From CAVTWJ01 sp963849485 (GTDB lineage Bacteria; Oederibacteriota; Muellerivitia; Muellerivitales; Muellerivitaceae), in assembly GCA_963849485.1 (NCBI GenBank), contig CAWKIF010000079.1, forward strand, positions 62,001 to 126,000: a stretch of 64,000 nucleotides of DNA. Reading direction: 5' to 3'. Shown here piece by piece: positions 16,348-26,487 of the stretch (positions within the stretch are counted from its first letter, which is position 1; each line of letters opens with the position of its first letter). Under the pieces are notes generated by a model, which was given only the letters and a program-made list of their open reading frames with translations, was not told the origin of the DNA and did not search any database. The translations under genes were made by a program, and so were the position numbers.

Positions 16348-16374
16348 AAAAAGCCCCGCCTGATTTGGCGGGGC
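16348..16374 (-). terminator. Intrinsic terminator of tRNA-Val
   Basis: GCCCCGCC (16353-16360) pairs with GGCGGGGC (16367-16374) around TGATTT and, on the minus strand, is followed by five T. It lies 5 bp after the tRNA end. Confidence 0.85.
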
Positions 16375-16379
16375 ATAGG

Positions 16380-16456
16380 TGGTGGACATTACTGGACTCG
16401 AACCAGTGACCTTCGCGATGTGAACGCGACGCTCTAACCAGCTGAGCTAAATGTCC
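16380..16456 (-). tRNA. tRNA-Val (anticodon CAC)
   Basis: The minus strand reads GGACATT for the 5' acceptor arm, TAGCTCAGCTGGTTAGAG for the D arm, a TCGCG/CGCGA anticodon stem with loop TTCACAT (anticodon CAC, valine GUG), TGGTTCGAGTCCAG for the T arm, and AATGTCC for the 3' acceptor arm, followed by A and an encoded CCA. All arms pair well. A terminator follows immediately. Confidence 0.95.
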
Positions 16457-16733
16457 CTGATCAAATAAAAAAATTTAAACCCGAAGGACTTTTACCCCTT
16501 TCTTTTCAACCTTACATGCTCCAACCCGCTTTAAGGGGTGGTAGTTTATCGGGAATAAAAAGCCTTTGCAACCGATAGTGAACTGCGATCATACCAACCT
16601 TTGATTGCAGCGCTTTTACCTGTGGTTAGGGACAAGTCTTCGGTATGGCCTTGCGCTTGTCCCTGGACTACAATGTCATCCGAATTAATACTGATTGGTC
16701 GTTTTTTCTTTATACCCCGTTTAGGAATCAACT

Positions 16734-19454
16734 ATGCCTCGACGTATGAAAAAAAGCATCCAACCGGAGGCTCCGGAAAAAATCCCCATTGCCCCTACCG
16801 GACCCCAGGTACCTGAATCCGATCCCTCCAAATCATTTTTTGACCTGATTCGCCCCTGGTTGGGCACCCTAATCCTACTCTTCGCACTCGGCGCCTTTCT
16901 GAAGGGGGATGTTCAATGGAGCGAAGTCCTTCTGGTCGTGGCGGTCATATTTCAAATCGCCAAGATTAACCGCCCCAAACTGCCCGATTGGGTCAAGCGG
17001 GTCGCGGTTCTCTTGGGGCCGATTACCGGGGTGATTTTGGTTCTTTCCCTGTGGATCGCCTTCTCCTTAATTATGCTGACCTTCCGCAATTTTAACTGGG
17101 CGATACCACCCAAATTTCCCACCATCCCTTACTCCCAATCCTACACGGCCTTATGGGTGATTTTTATCGGCATGGTGGCGGGTTTTTGGCTTTTGCCAGA
17201 GAATGAAAAGGATAAGGATTTATCCCCCATCATCGCGCGCCTTTGGTTGATCGCCGCCTTCGGCGTTTGTGCTTATCTGGGCCTTTGCCACATCGATACA
17301 CCCGTCAGCACCTATTGGTTGGACAATGACCTGGAAAACCCCCGACAAGTGGCTGATTTGCATGATTATCGGTGGGGTTTGGTTTTCGGAGCCGAAGAAC
17401 CCTTCGGGAACTGGTTTCAAATTCTTTTATTCCGTTTGTTGCCCGGCTTAACTTCTATCGCTATTGAACGAATAGGCTCCACCCTGGTGGATCTTTGCCT
17501 GGTTTGGATCCTCTATCTCTTGGGAAAAGAAGTCGGTGGCAGGAAGACTGGCGTCATCGCCGCAGCTTTGGGTTCCGTCAGCAAACCGTTGATTTTAAAA
17601 GTTATCTGGGCGGTTCGCATGGTCAGTCCGCCTCTGGGGCCGGCCTTGGCTCTCTTGTTCTTTTTCCGCTTGATGAAGAAACCCGATCTTTCCCATTTTT
17701 TACAATGGGGCTTGGCCCTTGCCGTGGGGACTTACTTCTATGCGCCATACCGTCCTTTTGTGCCTTTTTTCATCTTTTTCGTTCTTGGCTGGGCATTCCT
17801 TTATGAGAAAAAGGATGGTATCCACTGGTCTTGGTGGACCTTCGTGGGGGCATCCTCCTTCGTGTTCTTGGTTTATTTCGCTTACACCAACGACGCTTTT
17901 CCCGTGGATGGTTGGATCGCCCGTACCTTAGCCGTCTCGGGCGAAACCCTGCCCTGCTTGGTATTATTGGGCTTCCTGCTCCTGGCCTTGCTCGTTTACC
18001 CCAAAATGATGGGATCAGGAACATGGCCCAAATTGACCGGTTGGTTGGCGGGATCCTGGCTGTGCGTGATCGCTTCATTTCCCATGATGGCCAACGAGGC
18101 CTTCATCGGCCGTATCCGGCAATACGAGTCCATTTCCGACGCCTCGGTTTATCTCAACCGATTTGCCCAAAATTCTTTCTGGAGTCTTAAAGCCATCTTC
18201 TTTGAGGGCGGGGACCGGAGTGACATGGCTATACCAGGGGATGCTTTCTTTGGATATACGGAAGTCATCGTAATCGCTTTGGGTCTGGCCTTTTATGCCG
18301 CTCGGCCGACCAAATTGGCTAAAAATATCGTGTTTTTGTCCGCTCTCATGGGTTTGGCTCCCTATATCGTCTCAGGGGGCACCCATAGCGGCCGGGCCAT
18401 GGTTTGTGTCTCACCCCTCATCATGCTTGGCGCCATGGGGCTGAACCAATTGCTCTCCTCCATCGCCAGGCTTCCGAAAGGCCGGTTTTTCTTTTTCCTG
18501 GCGGTTCCCTGCCTTCTCGCTTTTTGGTACTGGAGCGGCCAAAGCACCTACTTCCGGGTTTACCATCAATTTAACGAAACCTACTTTTATGACGGCAGCT
18601 GGACCCGGCAGGACGCGCTCAAGTGTTTGAACCAAGGGGATCAGGTCTATCTAGACCCTCCCATCGAGCATGATAATGGTTCCACCCTTTTTGAAGGCCA
18701 TCCCGTTCATCTCTTTTGGCCGACCCGAAACGTTATTTTCCTCGGGCCCAATGAAAAACCACCCCATGGAATCGATGTTTATTTGTATCCCGTGAACCTG
18801 GACATGAAAAAAAAGATGATGGCCGCCTTTCCAACGGCCCAGTGGGAAACCCTCCAAATTCCTACGAATCCGAACCCGCAGTCTTTCCGTTGCTTTATTC
18901 CCTTTGAGGATGTCGCTGCCTATTCAGATAAATATCTGAAGGCGCAAAAAGCGGCCGCTCGGTTCCCCCGCCGACCCCCATTGGAACCGCCCCTTTTTGA
19001 GGTTCGCCAAGTTTCCGCGCCCTTTTGGGAGCGCCGATATTGTCCCACCAATCATGGTTTGACCGGCGGGTTTGTGGATTACGAAGACAAGGACTCCAAT
19101 GGCAACGACCCACCCCGTGCCGATATGGATTACGGCGGAAAGATGATCCAAATCAACGGGGTCATCCACGTCAGCAAAGCGGGCAAGTATCGGTTGTCGT
19201 GGGAGCTCGATAATCAGACCCAGCTCCGGGTGGATGGCCACCAAATTTTGGATATTACTTTCCCCCTGACCAAGCAATTCCCCTTGAGGGAAACGACAGA
19301 AAAAGGTGAAAAATCCATCTACTTAAGTGAAGGCGATCATCCAGTGGAGGCCATCACTGTCGTCCTGCGAACCCATGGGGCGCCCAATGTCTTCCTTCGC
19401 CGGAGCGACTCGGCGGAAGAACCGAAATCGCTTTGGGCTTCCTTTAATTTTTAA
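16734..19454 (+). CDS. GT39-like polytopic membrane protein with C-terminal PA14-like domain
   Basis: A 906-residue protein. Residues ~25-620 hold many transmembrane helices in the order of the window's GT39-like family, including LVDLCLVWILYLLGKEVGG and KPLILKVIWAVRMVSPPLGP. The first outer loop (HIDTPVSTYWLDNDLE) lacks the WPxxDE motif of the other paralogues. The last ~130 residues form a PA14-like domain: GGKMIQINGVIHVSKAGKY, then LRVDGHQILD and SIYLSEGDHPVEAITVVLR, ending SLWASFNF. PA14 domains often bind carbohydrates. The next gene has the same architecture, so the two are tandem paralogues. AGGA precedes the ATG. Activity and sugar are unknown, and it may have lost transferase function. 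Confidence 0.7.
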   Translation: MPRRMKKSIQPEAPEKIPIAPTGPQVPESDPSKSFFDLIRPWLGTLILLFALGAFLKGDVQWSEVLLVVAVIFQIAKINRPKLPDWVKRVAVLLGPITGVILVLSLWIAFSLIMLTFRNFNWAIPPKFPTIPYSQSYTALWVIFIGMVAGFWLLPENEKDKDLSPIIARLWLIAAFGVCAYLGLCHIDTPVSTYWLDNDLENPRQVADLHDYRWGLVFGAEEPFGNWFQILLFRLLPGLTSIAIERIGSTLVDLCLVWILYLLGKEVGGRKTGVIAAALGSVSKPLILKVIWAVRMVSPPLGPALALLFFFRLMKKPDLSHFLQWGLALAVGTYFYAPYRPFVPFFIFFVLGWAFLYEKKDGIHWSWWTFVGASSFVFLVYFAYTNDAFPVDGWIARTLAVSGETLPCLVLLGFLLLALLVYPKMMGSGTWPKLTGWLAGSWLCVIASFPMMANEAFIGRIRQYESISDASVYLNRFAQNSFWSLKAIFFEGGDRSDMAIPGDAFFGYTEVIVIALGLAFYAARPTKLAKNIVFLSALMGLAPYIVSGGTHSGRAMVCVSPLIMLGAMGLNQLLSSIARLPKGRFFFFLAVPCLLAFWYWSGQSTYFRVYHQFNETYFYDGSWTRQDALKCLNQGDQVYLDPPIEHDNGSTLFEGHPVHLFWPTRNVIFLGPNEKPPHGIDVYLYPVNLDMKKKMMAAFPTAQWETLQIPTNPNPQSFRCFIPFEDVAAYSDKYLKAQKAAARFPRRPPLEPPLFEVRQVSAPFWERRYCPTNHGLTGGFVDYEDKDSNGNDPPRADMDYGGKMIQINGVIHVSKAGKYRLSWELDNQTQLRVDGHQILDITFPLTKQFPLRETTEKGEKSIYLSEGDHPVEAITVVLRTHGAPNVFLRRSDSAEEPKSLWASFNF

Positions 19455-19615
19455 TCGGATCATGAATCATCAGCTCGACCGTGCGGTTAGATCTTTTTGT
19501 AGCGAAACATCAGGATCGATGCTTTCGCTTACCGAATGTTTGAACCCATCCTTGTCCATCGGTGGGTTAACGTCTTAGGCCGATAAAAATGGCACCGATG
19601 TATTAAGGAGAACCC

Positions 19616-22347
19616 ATGGCGCAACCAATTAAAAAAAATAAAAAATCCAAAATCTCGGGAGAACCCGCCCAACCCACCTTGCCGGTTCCTGTCCCGGCCC
19701 CTTCCCAACCTTTCCTTGGATCTTTGGATCCATGGGTGATCCCCGTGGCCACTTTGTGCGCCTTGATTTCTTTCATTCTCCATAAAAACCAACTGGGCTT
19801 GGTTCTGGTGGTTTTGGTCATCTTCTATCAAGGTTTCCGGATGCTTCGTGAGCATCCCCTGCCCTGGTTGACGGAATTCTTGAAAAAACTTTCCTTCCGC
19901 CAGCTCAGCTGGCTTCTCGGGCTCTTTTGGATCGCTTTCTCTTTGGTCATGCTGACCTTTCCCTCCTCGATTTGGATGGTGGCGGTCGCCAAAAACTTGC
20001 CTTTCCAACAATCCTATTGGGTTCTCATTCTTTCTTGGTGCGGCATGGTCGCCCTCTTCTGGACCCTGCCTGAGAAAGCTCAGGAGCAAGAGATCTCCTC
20101 ACGGACGGCCCATTATTGGGTCGGGGCCGCGTTGGTGGCGGGAATCATCCTGCGGTTTTATCCCACCATCCCCCTCCCCGCTTTTTACGGCGAATCCTAT
20201 CTCACGAATATCGGCCAAATGCAGTACCTGAGGGATTCGGGGGATTATCGGAACGCTTTTTCCTATTTCATGGGGGATCGGGAACCTTTTTCCGGACTTC
20301 TCACCTTCCTTTTGATGAAATTCCTTCCCGGAGTTTCTCTTTTCGCCCTCCAACGATTCTCACTGGCCCTATTTGATAGCGTGGGACTGTGGGTTATTTA
20401 TCTTCTTGGAAAAGAAACATTCGGCCGTCGGGTGGGTGTTTTCGCTGCTTTAATCGCCGCCTTCAGCAAAGCCCTCACCGTGAAAGTGGTAACGGGGGCG
20501 GCGGAAGTCAACGAGCCCTTGGCTTTGGCCTTGGTACTTTTATTCCTTTTCCGTCTGGTCCGAAAGCCAGATTTCTCGCATTTCCTTCAATGGGGGGCGG
20601 TATTGGCTTTGGCATGCTTTATGGATCCCATCCTCTGGGTTTGGTCCCCCTTTCTTTTCATGGGGGTTTTGATTGGATCTATAACGAAACCAAGAAAGAA
20701 GGGCGAATTTTGGAAAGACCCCTCTTCCTGGTAGTGGGCATGACCCTTCTTTTGACCCTGGTGTACTTTCATAACAATTTGCATGCCTTCCCCAGGGACA
20801 ATGGGATTGCCCGGGCCGCGGACGTCATGGGATCCCTTCTTCCTTGCCTGGCTTTGTGTGTTTACTTGGTTCTTCTGCTTTTGTCTTTGCCCAAGGTATC
20901 CGGTCAACCCCAGAATATCCGCTGGATGGGATGGATTTCGGCGCTATGGTTGTTCCTCGCCCTCTCCTTTACTATCGTTGGGGCCGCGCCGAACCTCAAC
21001 CGGGTGAAGGTTCTTTTGTTGGACAACGGCACCTGGTCCAGCATTTCAGCTCTCCTGGAAAGGTCCGGTCAGGCTTTTCTCGGTTTGTTTTGGAAGATGG
21101 GCGAGCATTCAACCGCTTCCCTGGGAGACCCGCTTTTCGGATACACCGAAACCATCTTAATCGCATTGGGAACCGCCTATTGTTTCGCGAGACCTACCTG
21201 GAAAAAAACGCTCCTCTTCTTGGCCGCCTTGGTGGGAGCTTCCTCTTTTATTGTGGTCAACGATCATCCTATAGAAAGCCTGGTGGGCTGCTCGGCACCA
21301 CTATTTGTCATCGCGGGGTGGGGGTTAAGCTCGGTGATGCCGGGAATCCTGGAACCTTGGAAAGGCCCTTCATTTTATAGACTTGCGCTGGTTTTATTTG
21401 TTGCCTTTTGGGCCTGGACGGCCCAAGGAGTGGTTTCAAGGGTTTATCACCAGTGGGCGGAAATGCCCGCTCAGCAAACATTGGTTCTTCAAGAAGTCAG
21501 GAAGGATCTCGCTCAAGGGCATCAAGTTTATTTGGTGCCTGAATTAGCGCCCAACTATATAAATATCCTGTATAAGGATAACCCCGTCCAGATTTGGCGC
21601 AATTCTAACCTGGTCTATATGGATTTCAATCAAAAGGGATCCGATGTCGTCCTCTACACGACGGCCAATCCGGGCGTCGCCCAGAACCCCCTCACCCTGG
21701 CCTTTCCAACCGCCCAGTGGACTGGCGTCCAAGCCCCCGGCCCGGATTCAAGCGGAACCCCTCTGTTTTGGAGAGGTTTGATTCCTTTTACCGATATCGC
21801 GGCTTACTCTCAGAATTATTCCTTAACTGTCTCAAAAAGACGGCCGCTCCCGAACCGCGCCCCTCCCCCGCCTGCCCTCTTGGAGGTCCGTCCCTCTCCA
21901 CCTGATTTTTGGGAAAGATCCTATTGCGACGGTCACCAAGGTTTGATGTTCGGTTTGTTGTCCTGGAAGGATCGAACCCGCCAGGTTACCGATCCCATTC
22001 CTCCCGACGTGAACCTGGACCCGATGGAGGTCGACTACCGCGGGACTATTCATGTCGCGTCGGATGGAATCTATACCCTTGTCTGGAATGTGGAGAACCG
22101 GGTTCAGCTTTTGATCGACGGCAAAAAAATATTTGACGTGACTTTAGATCGGTTCAATCTCACCCCGGGGGGGGATTATATGGAACCCGCGAAAAAAGGA
22201 TCTCTACCCTTGACCCTCAAGGCGGGAGACCACCGGGTGGAAGTGATAACCTTATTCCAAAGATCGAGAATCGCCCCCACCCTGACGCTTCACCGGGAAG
22301 GGACACCGGGCGAGGGAACATCCCTTTGGTCTTCCTTTAATTTTTAA
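19616..22347 (+). CDS. GT39-like membrane protein with PA14-like domain, single-base frameshift
   Basis: Paralogue of the preceding gene. The first frame (19616-20734) covers the N-terminal helices with GESYLTNIGQMQYLRDSGD in the first outer loop and VGLWVIYLLGKETFGRRVGV; it breaks in a run of four C (20719-20722). Adding one C joins FWKDP to LFLVVGMTLLLTLVYF in the second frame, which runs to 22347 and ends in a PA14-like domain (DYRGTIHVASDGIYTLVW, LLIDGKKIFDV, SLWSSFNF). The restored protein is 910 residues, matching its neighbour. AAGGAG precedes the ATG. The shift is probably a homopolymer error. Function as for the neighbour. Confidence 0.7.
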
Positions 22348-22436
22348 AAGGGTTTTAAGTCCTCTCCCCTCCGGGTTGAACCCGGCGTAAGGAAGGAACG
22401 GTGAGGTTTCTGTGCCGAGGGACCATCGATAGGGGT

Positions 22437-23246
22437 TTAGCGCTTTTTTCCCTTGGGTTTGACCGCGACCAGGAAATAACAGGCCCCGATTTTGTCCTCG
22501 GCTTTCAAAAGGTCCTTAAACCACCACGAGAAAAAAGCCGGTTCCCAGATTCGAGGCCAAAGCAGCCATCTTTTAAACAAGGCCTTGAATATTTTGGAGG
22601 GGATGGCGGGAATGAACCACCGTTCGAAAGAATGGAAGGTCCGGATTGGGATCATGTACTCGCTTTTTTGAAGTTTCAGCCCGGCCTTCTCAATGCGTTT
22701 CTTCCAAACCTTGGAGTCGTCCACGTGGTAGTGCTTTGAGACCTTGTTGAGCACGCGGTTGTACCATTGGGCCGCCTGGTTGAAACCGACGGCGTTAAAG
22801 ACCTTCTGATAAAAGGAGTCACCATCCCAGTATTCGCTGGGAACGGTTGTCAGCAGCCTGCCTCCCGGCTTCAAAACCCGGTAAACCTCGGAAAGCACGC
22901 TGTCAATATCGGGTATATGCTCCATAACGCAGTTGGAGATCACCGTGTTAAAGGTCCGGTCCTTGAACGGCAACTCGGTGGCGCTGGCGACCAGGGCCTG
23001 GTCGTAAATGCCCCTTTCCTGGGCCTTCCACACTTCCTCGGCGTTCAGGTCCACCCCCGCCTGAAGATGTCCGAAAACGGATTTCGCGAAATAACCGTCC
23101 CCGCAACCTAGGTCCAGGACGGGCCCCGACAACTCCTCTTTGGCGAACCTCTCACACTCATAACAACGCCACAGGGAGTGGGCCACGGAAGTATAGTGGA
23201 GGTACTCCTTGAAGAATTCTTGGCGGCTTTTCGTGACTTTTTCCAT
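22437..23246 (-). CDS. Class I SAM-dependent methyltransferase
   Basis: A 269-residue methyltransferase with the SAM-binding motif GPVLDLGCGDGYFAK (~residues 41-55), GVDLNAEEV, ATELPFKDRTFNTVISNCVM followed by EHI, and VLKPGGRLLTTVPSEYW, the order of the Methyltransf_11 type. The C-terminal ~100 residues are rich in Trp, Phe and basic residues and may associate with membrane or a lipid-linked substrate. It is separated by 3 bp from the upstream Dpm1-like gene on the same strand, so they form an operon and may act on the same lipid or glycan pathway. Substrate unknown. Confidence 0.85.
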   Translation of the reverse strand: MEKVTKSRQEFFKEYLHYTSVAHSLWRCYECERFAKEELSGPVLDLGCGDGYFAKSVFGHLQAGVDLNAEEVWKAQERGIYDQALVASATELPFKDRTFNTVISNCVMEHIPDIDSVLSEVYRVLKPGGRLLTTVPSEYWDGDSFYQKVFNAVGFNQAAQWYNRVLNKVSKHYHVDDSKVWKKRIEKAGLKLQKSEYMIPIRTFHSFERWFIPAIPSKIFKALFKRWLLWPRIWEPAFFSWWFKDLLKAEDKIGACYFLVAVKPKGKKR

Positions 23247-23249
23247 TGG

Positions 23250-23966
23250 TTACATTCCCCCGGTTAGGGTGATCCACCATAAGCGGAAAATATTGACCGC
23301 ATAGCTGACCACCTCGTTTAAACCCAGCTTGCTTTTTCCCTTCTCGCGATTCACGAAAATAATGGGGATTTCCTTTACTTTGGCCCCGACCCTTAGCGCC
23401 CGGTAGAGGATTTCCACGTAAAAGACATAGCCTTTGGAGATGATCCGGTCAATTTTGATCTTTTCAAGCAATTCGGCCCGATAGCACTTGAAGCCGCCGG
23501 AACAATCCTTTTGTTCGATTCGCAGAATCTTCTTGAGCATGTAATTGGCGAACATGCTGATCAAAAGCCGCCGGATGCTCCAGTTCACCATGCCCCCATC
23601 CCTCACGTAACGGGAACCGATGACCAAGTCGTATTCTTTCATGAGGCTGATCATCTTGGGGATGTTGGAGGGATCGTGGGACAAATCGGCGTCGATGGTG
23701 ATGATGGTGTCGTACTTGTGGGAGAGGGCGTACTGAAAGCCCGCGATGACAGCCGTTCCCAGCCCTAATTTGCCGGAGCGGTGGATGACCTTCACCCGCT
23801 TGTCTTTGGCCGCCACTTGATCCGCCAGCTTGCCGGTACCATCCGGGGAACCGTCGTCAATGATCAAAACATGTGAACTCTTGGAGGCGCGGGTGATCCT
23901 CTGATAAATCTCCCGGAGATTTTCCAATTCGTTATAGGTCGGCACAATCACGATGCTTTTCGCCAT
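23250..23966 (-). CDS. Polyprenyl-phosphate sugar synthase (Dpm1-like GT2)
   Basis: A GT2 enzyme related to dolichol/polyprenol-phosphate mannose synthase. Motifs: VIVPTYNELENL, IDDGSPDGTG (first DxD region), TIDADLSHDPSNIP, GSRYVRDGG, and CSGGFKCYRAELL. It has no C-terminal membrane domain, so it is a soluble or peripheral Dpm1-type protein. It would move a sugar from a nucleotide donor to polyprenyl phosphate, giving the donor used by GT39/PMT/ArnT-type transferases, seven of which are in this window. The start at 23964-23966 (MAKSIVIVPTYNE) follows CAGGAAC; the frame is open a little further. It is divergent from the C-methyltransferase gene. Confidence 0.88.
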   Translation of the reverse strand: MAKSIVIVPTYNELENLREIYQRITRASKSSHVLIIDDGSPDGTGKLADQVAAKDKRVKVIHRSGKLGLGTAVIAGFQYALSHKYDTIITIDADLSHDPSNIPKMISLMKEYDLVIGSRYVRDGGMVNWSIRRLLISMFANYMLKKILRIEQKDCSGGFKCYRAELLEKIKIDRIISKGYVFYVEILYRALRVGAKVKEIPIIFVNREKGKSKLGLNEVVSYAVNIFRLWWITLTGGM

Positions 23967-24109
23967 GGAAGTTCCTGAATTTGATTTCAATCCGGGGCTT
24001 TACTTGTAAGTCTTCTACCAGACATGTAAAATTTCGCTTAATCTTATCATTAATTTTGCAATTCATTGGGGAAAAACCTCCTCTCAATCTCACCCATAAA
24101 GGAAAGTCT

Positions 24110-25348
24110 ATGGCCCGAACCACCTGCAGGATTGACGGCTCCGAGCTGGTCCCCGTGATGGATTTGGGCGTACAGTACGTTTCCGATTTCGTGGACGATC
24201 CGCTGGACGGCGAAAAATCATCCCTTCAGGTGGGCATTGGGAAGGGGTCGGGCCTCCTCCAGCTTTTTGAAAGCTTTCCCCCGGAAAAGATGTACCGCCG
24301 CTACTGGTACCGGTCCGGAATCAACGAATCCATGGTCGCCGACCTCAAAAACATCGTGGATTCGGCCCGAAAAATGGTTTCTCTCGAACCCGGGGATACA
24401 GTGCTGGATATCGCTTCCAACGACGGAACCCTTCTAAGTTTTTGGGGGAAAGAGTATTTCCGGATCGGTATCGATCCGGCGAAAAACCTCAAACAACATT
24501 CTGAAAAACATGCCAATGTCATCGTGGAGGACTTTTTCAGCTCCGCAAATTTCAATACCCACAGCCGTCAGAAGGCCAAGGTCATCACCTCGATTGCCAT
24601 GTTTTACGATCTTGAGGACCCCAATTGGTTCGTGGAGGAGGCCCGCCAATGCCTCCATCCGGATGGCGTCTGGATCATCCAAATGAGCTATATGCCCCTC
24701 ATGCTGGAGCAGAACGCCTTCGACAATATCCTGGCGGAGCACATCGAGTACTACTCTTTTACCGTACTGTTCCAAATGCTACAGGACCACCGATTGAAGG
24801 TGGTGAACGTGGAATTGAATGACGTTAATTCCGGAAGTTTCCGGGTTTATATCACCCACGCCGAGGGAGCCAAGCTGAAGGAGCCCTATCACGCGCAGCA
24901 AATCGGCGAGTACCGTGTGAAATCCCTCCTGGAGTACGAGAAAAAGCTCCGCTTGTTGGAGGCCCAACCCTACCTGGAATTCTTTGACCGCATCCAGAAG
25001 GTGAAGGCCCAAACCCTGGATCTCCTCAATGACATCCAAAGGGCGAAGAAGACCGTCATCGGTTACGGGGCCAGCACCAAGGGGAACACCCTCCTTCAAT
25101 TTTACGGCATCACTCCCCGCTTGATACCCTATATCGCCGAACGAACCCCCGAAAAAGTGGGGAAAAAAACAATTGGGACGGGCATCCCCATCATCAGCGA
25201 GGAGGAAGCCCGTTCCCGCAAGCCCGATTACCTGTTCATTTTTCCCTGGCATTACGTAGAATCTTTTAAAAACCGCGAGATGGATTTGTTAAAGGCAGGA
25301 ACACAATTAATTGTTCCCTTGCCCTATCCCCAAGTGGTCCATGCCTGA
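24110..25348 (+). CDS. Sugar C-methyltransferase (TylC/NovU-like family)
   Basis: The 412-residue protein has the three-part layout of deoxysugar C-methyltransferases: an N-terminal zinc-type region (CRIDGSELVPVMDLG; followed by YRRYWYRSGINESM), a central SAM-binding domain (DTVLDIASNDGTLLSFWG; HPDGVWIIQMSYMPLML; DNILAEHIEYYSF), and a C-terminal domain with KTVIGYGASTKGNTLLQF and PDYLFIFPWHYVESF. Such enzymes act on NDP-keto-sugars. The start at 24110 follows GGAAAG; the frame is open upstream to 23981. It is 22 bp ahead of the gmd-like gene and likely in one operon with it, consistent with building a branched or methylated sugar. Confidence 0.85.
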   Translation: MARTTCRIDGSELVPVMDLGVQYVSDFVDDPLDGEKSSLQVGIGKGSGLLQLFESFPPEKMYRRYWYRSGINESMVADLKNIVDSARKMVSLEPGDTVLDIASNDGTLLSFWGKEYFRIGIDPAKNLKQHSEKHANVIVEDFFSSANFNTHSRQKAKVITSIAMFYDLEDPNWFVEEARQCLHPDGVWIIQMSYMPLMLEQNAFDNILAEHIEYYSFTVLFQMLQDHRLKVVNVELNDVNSGSFRVYITHAEGAKLKEPYHAQQIGEYRVKSLLEYEKKLRLLEAQPYLEFFDRIQKVKAQTLDLLNDIQRAKKTVIGYGASTKGNTLLQFYGITPRLIPYIAERTPEKVGKKTIGTGIPIISEEEARSRKPDYLFIFPWHYVESFKNREMDLLKAGTQLIVPLPYPQVVHA

Positions 25349-25369
25349 CCCATTCCCGCTTTACCCCCA

Positions 25370-26383
25370 ATGGACCCATCGGTGAATAAAAAGGCCTTTA
25401 TAACCGGTGTCGCGGGCCAGGACGGCAGTTACTTGGCCGAACTCCTCTTGGATAAAGGCTATGAAGTCCACGGCCTTCTTCAAGTGGGTGACCCTAACCT
25501 GAGGAATATTGAACAGTTGCGAGAGCCTTTCCACGACCGTTTTTTTCTGCAGGGGGGCGATCTCTTGGATCGCGGCCGGATAGCAGACCTATTCCAGGTG
25601 ATCCGCCCCGACGAGGTCTATAACCTTGCGGCCCAGTCCTATGATGATTCTTCACAGGAAATGGTGATAACGACCACTGAGATTAACGGCATGGGCCCTC
25701 TTTATCTGATGGAATCCCTCTATCGAACGGTGCCGGACGCGCGTTTCTTCCAAGCCTCCAGCTCCGAAATCTTCGGGTCAAATGCGGAAGTCCCCCAGTC
25801 CGAATCAACCCCTCTGCGTCCCCAAAGCCCCTATGGCGTGGCGAAGGAACTCGCCCATCGGATGGTCGAGTTTTACCGGACAGCCCAAAACAAGTACGCG
25901 GTCAACGGCATTCTGTTCAACCACGAGTCCCCGCGCCGGGGGGAAGTTTTCGTGACAAGAAAAATCACCCGGGGTTTGGCCCTCATCCTCGCCGGAAAGC
26001 AGGAGAAATTGCGGTTGGGCCGCTTGGACACCCGCCGGGATTGGGGATTCGCCGGGGATTACGTGCGGGCCATGTGGCTGATGCTCCAGCATAGCGAACC
26101 CCAGGATTTTGTCATTGCCACCGGCGAGAGCCACACCATCCGGAAATTCCTGGAGGAGGCCTTCTCCTACGTCGGATTGGATTATCAAAAATTCGTTGAA
26201 ACGGACCCCGTCTTTAATCGCACCTTGGAGGTCCGGGAAACCCGGGGGGACCCCTCCAAAATCACAAAAGCTCTGGGTTGGAAGCCCGAAAAAGACTTCC
26301 GGCAGTTGGTTCACCTGATGGTGGATTCGGACCTACAAACCGTCGGATTGAAGGCTCCTTCTTCGATCCCTTCTGAGAGTTGA
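25370..26383 (+). CDS. gmd: GDP-mannose 4,6-dehydratase
   Basis: An extended short-chain dehydrogenase of 337 residues with the NAD(P)-binding GVAGQDGSYLAELLLDKGY, the Gmd-typical ASSSEIFG, PQSPYGVAKELAH with the Tyr-x3-Lys pair, NHESPRRGEVFVTRKITRG and RRDWGFAGDYV. Gmd makes GDP-4-keto-6-deoxymannose, the entry to GDP-fucose, rhamnose and perosamine. A GDP sugar fits the Dpm1-like enzyme close by and a C-methyltransferase just upstream that acts on keto sugars. Length is normal. Confidence 0.92.
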   Translation: MDPSVNKKAFITGVAGQDGSYLAELLLDKGYEVHGLLQVGDPNLRNIEQLREPFHDRFFLQGGDLLDRGRIADLFQVIRPDEVYNLAAQSYDDSSQEMVITTTEINGMGPLYLMESLYRTVPDARFFQASSSEIFGSNAEVPQSESTPLRPQSPYGVAKELAHRMVEFYRTAQNKYAVNGILFNHESPRRGEVFVTRKITRGLALILAGKQEKLRLGRLDTRRDWGFAGDYVRAMWLMLQHSEPQDFVIATGESHTIRKFLEEAFSYVGLDYQKFVETDPVFNRTLEVRETRGDPSKITKALGWKPEKDFRQLVHLMVDSDLQTVGLKAPSSIPSES

Positions 26384-26487
26384 GCTTCAAAAAGATAGTT
26401 TCTCAAAGGCCTGGGTGAATGCCATATTTTTTTGTCTTCCCGAAAATTTGAGTTCCCGTTTGGCCTTTTCCCATCTAATCTTGAACC

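Noticed and set aside
20389..20700. Independent gene starting at 20389 in the frame of the second GT half
   Set aside because: The translation before ~20700 is low-complexity shadow of the first frame; homology begins only after the C4 run, so this is a frameshift, not a separate gene.
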